This document shows, piece by piece, positions 60,475 through 64,000 of a stretch of DNA of 64,000 bases; the stretch's first letter is position 1, and every line of letters starts with the position of its first letter. Under the pieces are notes generated by a model that was not told the origin of the DNA, did not search any database, and was given only the letters and a program-made list of their open reading frames with translations. Position numbers and translations under genes: made by a program. The DNA is from Gordonia tangerina (GTDB lineage: Bacteria; Actinomycetota; Actinomycetes; Mycobacteriales; Mycobacteriaceae), in contig NZ_JAKGCU010000006.1 in the NCBI RefSeq assembly GCF_021556435.1, positions 1 to 64,000 of the forward strand. The letters run 5' to 3'.

Positions 60475-60727
60475 CATTGTCGACGGCCTGAATGCACTTG
60501 ACGCGCTGAGCGGGCATCGACGCTGGCTGACCGCGGTTTATGCCCGGTGTGTGCGAGCGCGAAGGTGCGGTTGACGATCACGAGCATTTCGAACGGGTAA
60601 CAATTTGGACTACCGTGACCGCGGTAGTACGGACGGGCGTGGAAAGCGTGGGTCGATGGCATGACGGGGGACGTGCCAGCGATCGGGGAGGTAGAGCGCG
60701 GTCCACGAGGGGCCACAGGAGTAATGG

Positions 60728-62629
60728 ATGTTGAACACTGAATTTGAGCAGTTCCTCGATGAGAACGGACAGATCCACTTCACCGAGGACGCGACGCTCG
60801 TCGACTACGTCGAACGCAACGTGCGTGAAGAGGCCGACACCCTCGCGTACCGCTTCATCGACTACAGCCGCGAGCGTGACGGCGAGGCCCAAGACCTGAC
60901 CTGGGCGCAGTTCGGGAAGCGTCTGCGTGCCGTCGCGGCACGTCTGCAGCAGGTCACCAAGCCGGGTGACCGGGTCGCCATCCTCGCCCCGCAGTCGCTC
61001 GAGTACGTGATCGGCTTCTTCTCCGCGCTCTACGCCAGCAATGTCGCCGTGCCACTGTTCTCGCCGGACGAGCCCGGTCACACCGATCGGCTGCACGCCG
61101 TTCTCGAGGACTGCAAGCCCACTGCGATCCTGACCTCCACCAAATCGGCCGAGGCGGTCCGGGACTTCTTCAAGCCGCTGCCGGCCAAGGAACGCCCACG
61201 GGTCATTGCCGTGGATGCCGTGCCGGATTCCGTCGGTTCGAGCTGGGTCGCTCCCGTCGCCGGCACCGACCACAACAAGGACACCGTCGCCTATCTGCAG
61301 TACACGTCGGGGTCGACCCGCGTGCCCGCCGGCGTCGAGATCACCTATCAGGCCGTCGCCGCCAACGTGCTGCAGATCTACGACTGCATCGAGATCGACC
61401 GCAATGCCCGCGGCGTGACCTGGCTGCCGATGTTCCACGACATGGGCTTGCTGACGGTGATCCTGCCTGCGCTGGGCGGTAAGTACATCACCATCATGAG
61501 TCCGCAGGCATTCGTGCGCCGCCCGGGCCGCTGGATCAAGGAACTCGCCGCCGAGTCCGACAACGCGCCCACCTACGCCGCCGCCCCGAACTTCGCCTAC
61601 GAGCATGCCGCGGCACGTGGTCTGCCCAAGGAGGGCGAACACCTCGACCTGTCCAACGTCATCGGCCTGATCAACGGCTCCGAGCCGGTCACCGTCAGCT
61701 CGATGAAGAAGTTCAACGACGCCTTCGCGCCGTATGGTCTGCCGAAGACGGCCATCAAGCCCTGCTACGGCATGGCCGAGGCGACCCTGTTCGTCTCCGC
61801 CACGCAGCGCGAGAACGAGGCGAAGGTCATCTACGTCGACCGCGACGAGCTCAACGCCGGCCGGTTCAAGGTCGTCGACCAGCACGCGGACAACGCCGTT
61901 GCGCAGGTGTCGTGTGGGCAGGTCGCGCTGAGTCAATGGGCCGCGATCGTCGACCCGGAGACGGCCACCGAGCAGGCCGACGGCCACGTCGGCGAGATCT
62001 GGCTGCACGGCATCAACATCGGTGCCGGTTACTGGAACAAGCCGGAGGAGTCCGAGCAGACCTTCCACAACCGCATCACCGACCCGCTTGCCGACGGCAG
62101 CCACACCGAGGGCACCGCGGCCGACGCGATCTGGATGCGCACCGGCGACTACGGTGTGTGGCTCGACGGCGAGCTGTACATCACCGGTCGTGTCAAGGAC
62201 CTGGTGATCGTCGACGGGCGCAACCATTACCCGCAGGACCTGGAGTACTCGGCGCAGGAGGCCAGCGACTCGCTGCGCCCCGGGTTCGTCGCCGCGTTCT
62301 CGGTGCCGTCCAACCAGCTGCCCGCCGACGTGTTCGAGCAGTCCACCAGTGGACTGACCTTCGACGCCGATGATGCCTCGGAGCAGTTGGTCATCGTCGC
62401 CGAGCGAGGCCCCGGCAAGAAGCACGACCCGCAGGAGATCGCCGACACCGTGCGTGCCGCCGTCGCGCAGCGCCACGGGGTCATGGCGCGCGACATCCTG
62501 CTGGTGCCGGCCGGTTCGATCCCGCGCACGTCCAGCGGCAAGATCGCGCGACGCGCCACCCGCACCGCCTATATCGATGGCAGCCTGCGCGGCGGCTACA
62601 AGCAGACGGCGTTCCCGGACGCCCAGTAG
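60728..62629 (+). CDS. fadD32: Long-chain fatty acyl-AMP ligase FadD32
   Basis: A 633-residue adenylating enzyme from ATG 60728 with AGGAG 6 nt upstream. [20 protein letters not shown] is motif A5-like, [20 protein letters not shown] is the substrate block, [17 protein letters not shown] and [15 protein letters not shown] follow, and the end has [20 protein letters not shown] enzymes activate the meromycolic acid as acyl-AMP and load it on Pks13. Adjacent pks13 fits. Confidence 0.97.
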   Translation: MLNTEFEQFLDENGQIHFTEDATLVDYVERNVREEADTLAYRFIDYSRERDGEAQDLTWAQFGKRLRAVAARLQQVTKPGDRVAILAPQSLEYVIGFFSALYASNVAVPLFSPDEPGHTDRLHAVLEDCKPTAILTSTKSAEAVRDFFKPLPAKERPRVIAVDAVPDSVGSSWVAPVAGTDHNKDTVAYLQYTSGSTRVPAGVEITYQAVAANVLQIYDCIEIDRNARGVTWLPMFHDMGLLTVILPALGGKYITIMSPQAFVRRPGRWIKELAAESDNAPTYAAAPNFAYEHAAARGLPKEGEHLDLSNVIGLINGSEPVTVSSMKKFNDAFAPYGLPKTAIKPCYGMAEATLFVSATQRENEAKVIYVDRDELNAGRFKVVDQHADNAVAQVSCGQVALSQWAAIVDPETATEQADGHVGEIWLHGINIGAGYWNKPEESEQTFHNRITDPLADGSHTEGTAADAIWMRTGDYGVWLDGELYITGRVKDLVIVDGRNHYPQDLEYSAQEASDSLRPGFVAAFSVPSNQLPADVFEQSTSGLTFDADDASEQLVIVAERGPGKKHDPQEIADTVRAAVAQRHGVMARDILLVPAGSIPRTSSGKIARRATRTAYIDGSLRGGYKQTAFPDAQ

Positions 62630-62664
62630 ACGAACAGGCCTCCGCGGCCGTTCTGAGGTGTCGT

Positions 62665-62725
62665 CCTGAGGCGCGAGCTTGCGAGCCACAACAAATGATC
62701 CCTGAGGTGCGAGCTTGCGAGCCAC
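62665..62725. repeat. Two direct copies of a 25-bp intergenic repeat
   Basis: CCTGAGG(C/T)GCGAGCTTGCGAGCCAC occurs at 62665-62689 and 62701-62725, 36 bp apart, with one difference; the second is followed by GAAGGGTCCC. It resembles short dispersed repeats that I recall from gordoniae and rhodococci, but this window shows only these two copies. Confidence 0.6.
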
Positions 62726-62741
62726 GAAGGGTCCCGATCAG

Positions 62742-62747
62742 TAGTCT
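62742..62747 (+). promoter_or_regulatory. -10 hexamer TAGTCT before pks13
   Basis: TAGTCT ends 7 nt before the ATG of pks13 with no ribosome-binding site. This supports a leaderless promoter of its own, independent of fadD32. Confidence 0.5.
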
Positions 62748-62754
62748 GGAAGCG

Positions 62755-64000
62755 ATGTCTGAACTGAATACCGACGAGTCCGGCGCCAGCACGGACGACC
62801 AGTCGCATGCCACCGGAACCGTCGGCGAGACCGCCGGTGATCTGACGGTCGCCGAGCTTCGGGACTGGCTGCGTTCCTGGGTCTCGGACGCCACCGGAAT
62901 CCCCGCAGAACAGATCTCCGACGACCGGCCGATGGAGGAGTTCGGACTCTCCTCGCGTGACGCCGTCGCCTTGGCCGCCGACGTCGAGGACAAGACCGGC
63001 GTGATCCTCACGGCGACTGCGGCCTACAACCATCCGACCATCGCGATGCTGGCCAAGCGCATCATCGAGGGTGATCCCGACGAGCTGCTCGACGACGTCG
63101 CCGACACCTTCTGGCAGCGTGAGCGCAGCGCCGACGACGACATCGCGATCGTCGGCCTCGCGACGCGGTTCCCGAAGGCCGGCGCCACCCCGGAGTCGAC
63201 GTGGGAGGCGCTGATCGGCGGCGTCGACGGCATCAGTGACCTACCCGAGGGCCGGTGGACCGAGTTCACCGATGACCCGCGGATCGCCGAGATCATCGCC
63301 GCGTCCAACGTCAAGGGTGGCTATCTCGACGATGTGAAGAGCTTCGACGCCGACTTCTTCCAGATGAGTCCGCGTGAGGTCGAGATGGTGGACCCACAGC
63401 AGCGGCTCGCGCTCGAACTCACCTGGGAGGCGCTCGAGCACGCACACATCCCGGCCAGCGACCTCAAGGGCGGTCCGGTGGGTGTGTTCCTCGGAACGTC
63501 GACCAACGACTATCAGATGCTGGCGACGATGGGCCTCGGTGAGGGTGCCGAGGAGACCGCGGCCTATGCGTTGACCGGTACGGCCACGTCGATCGTCGCA
63601 AACCGCGTCTCTTACTTCTTCGACTTCCACGGGCCGTCCATCGCGGTCGACACCGCCTGCTCGTCGTCCCTGGTGGCCGTGCATCAGGCGGTCCGCAGCC
63701 TGCGGTCGGGCGAGAGCTCGGTCGCGTTGGCCGGCGGCGTCAACATGATCATCACGCCCGCGGTCACGCTCGGTTTCGATCGAGTCGGTGCGCAGGCCAA
63801 GGACGGCCACATCAAGGCGTTCTCCGCCGACGCCGACGGCATGATCCGTGCCGAGGGTGGCGGACTGGTGGTGCTCAAGCGGATGGCCGACGCCCGTCGT
63901 GACGGCGACCAGGTGCTGGCCGTGATCGCCGGTTCCGCGGTCAACTCCGACGGTCGGTCCAACGGCTTGTTCGCCCCGAATCCAGAGGCGCAGGTGGAGG
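62755..64000 (+). CDS. pks13: Polyketide synthase Pks13 (5' part; continues past window)
   Basis: Open to the window edge; 415 codons are visible. An N-terminal acyl carrier domain spans about 25-105, with the phosphopantetheine site S66 in MEEFGLSSRDAVALAADVED. From about 125 the ketosynthase begins: IAIVGLATRFPKAGATP, QQRLALELTWEALEHAHIP, active cysteine C302 in VDTACSSSLVAVHQA, and EGGGLVVLKRM. Pks13 condenses the FadD32-activated meromycolate with a carboxylated fatty acid to give mycolic acid. The acyltransferase, second carrier and thioesterase domains lie outside the window. Confidence 0.97.
   Translation, partial: MSELNTDESGASTDDQSHATGTVGETAGDLTVAELRDWLRSWVSDATGIPAEQISDDRPMEEFGLSSRDAVALAADVEDKTGVILTATAAYNHPTIAMLAKRIIEGDPDELLDDVADTFWQRERSADDDIAIVGLATRFPKAGATPESTWEALIGGVDGISDLPEGRWTEFTDDPRIAEIIAASNVKGGYLDDVKSFDADFFQMSPREVEMVDPQQRLALELTWEALEHAHIPASDLKGGPVGVFLGTSTNDYQMLATMGLGEGAEETAAYALTGTATSIVANRVSYFFDFHGPSIAVDTACSSSLVAVHQAVRSLRSGESSVALAGGVNMIITPAVTLGFDRVGAQAKDGHIKAFSADADGMIRAEGGGLVVLKRMADARRDGDQVLAVIAGSAVNSDGRSNGLFAPNPEAQVE

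Noticed and set aside
60578-62725. A 715-codon minus-strand frame
   Set aside because: Antisense to fadD32, which has a full set of FAAL motifs.

Overview
The window is chromosomal DNA of a high-GC, mycolic-acid-containing actinobacterium (order Mycobacteriales). Gordonia or a close relative fits best. The evidence is the block glf - glfT2 - PAP2 phosphatase - ubiA - aftB - two antigen-85-type mycolyltransferases - culp6 - fadD32 - pks13, in the same gene order as Mycobacterium tuberculosis Rv3809c to Rv3800c. LGFP-repeat proteins and lipoproteins typical of the group are also present. The genus is an inference; no rRNA is present.

Layout. (1) 1 to about 13,690 is an accessory region. It holds the end of an IS1182-like transposase, a decayed cytosine-methyltransferase tail, a phage-like small protein/XRE pair, lipoproteins, an LGFP-repeat protein facing a phage-type GH25 lysin, small membrane proteins, an Arr-like ADP-ribosyltransferase candidate and a zinc-finger-like protein that loses its 3' end at the island edge. 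Inside it lies a three-level nest: a DUF6262-type gene is split by an IS3-family element (3-bp target duplication ACC), which is itself split by an IS21-family element (4-bp target duplication GGGC). Removing both restores every reading frame. (2) 13,699-26,750 is core: Rv3836-like metallopeptidase, Rv3835-like septum-formation protein, an ankyrin protein, serS, two paralogous DMT-type transporters around an MFS-universal stress protein fusion, tetR with a Rieske/metallo-beta-lactamase protein (Rv3818-like), two tandem acyltransferases and a HAD phosphatase. (3) 26,839-42,725 is envelope and stress functions: a PGRP-type amidase, a DUF7373-like lipoprotein, then two dynamin-like GTPases, a membrane-anchored Hsp70, a calcium-loop repeat protein, an FHA-ABC exporter (Rv1747-like), a second calcium-loop protein on the other strand, an acidic protein, an ECF sigma factor, a SpoIID/LytB protein and a GAF-ANTAR regulator. 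(4) 42,776-45,925 is a tightly overlapping four-gene operon (family 2 glycosyltransferase, acyl-CoA dehydrogenase-like, PIG-L deacetylase, methyltransferase) for an unidentified product. (5) 46,108 to the end is the arabinogalactan and mycolate assembly block, with an NDH-2-like enzyme and an F420-type oxidoreductase between culp6 and fadD32. pks13 runs off the window.

Working together: Glf, GlfT2, the phosphatase, UbiA and AftB make the galactan and arabinan. FadD32 and Pks13 make the mycolate, and the mycolyltransferases attach it. The GTPase/Hsp70/ABC cluster plausibly maintains this envelope under stress. No tRNA, rRNA or CRISPR array was seen. Several core genes have an extended -10 type hexamer 6-8 nt before the start codon and look leaderless.
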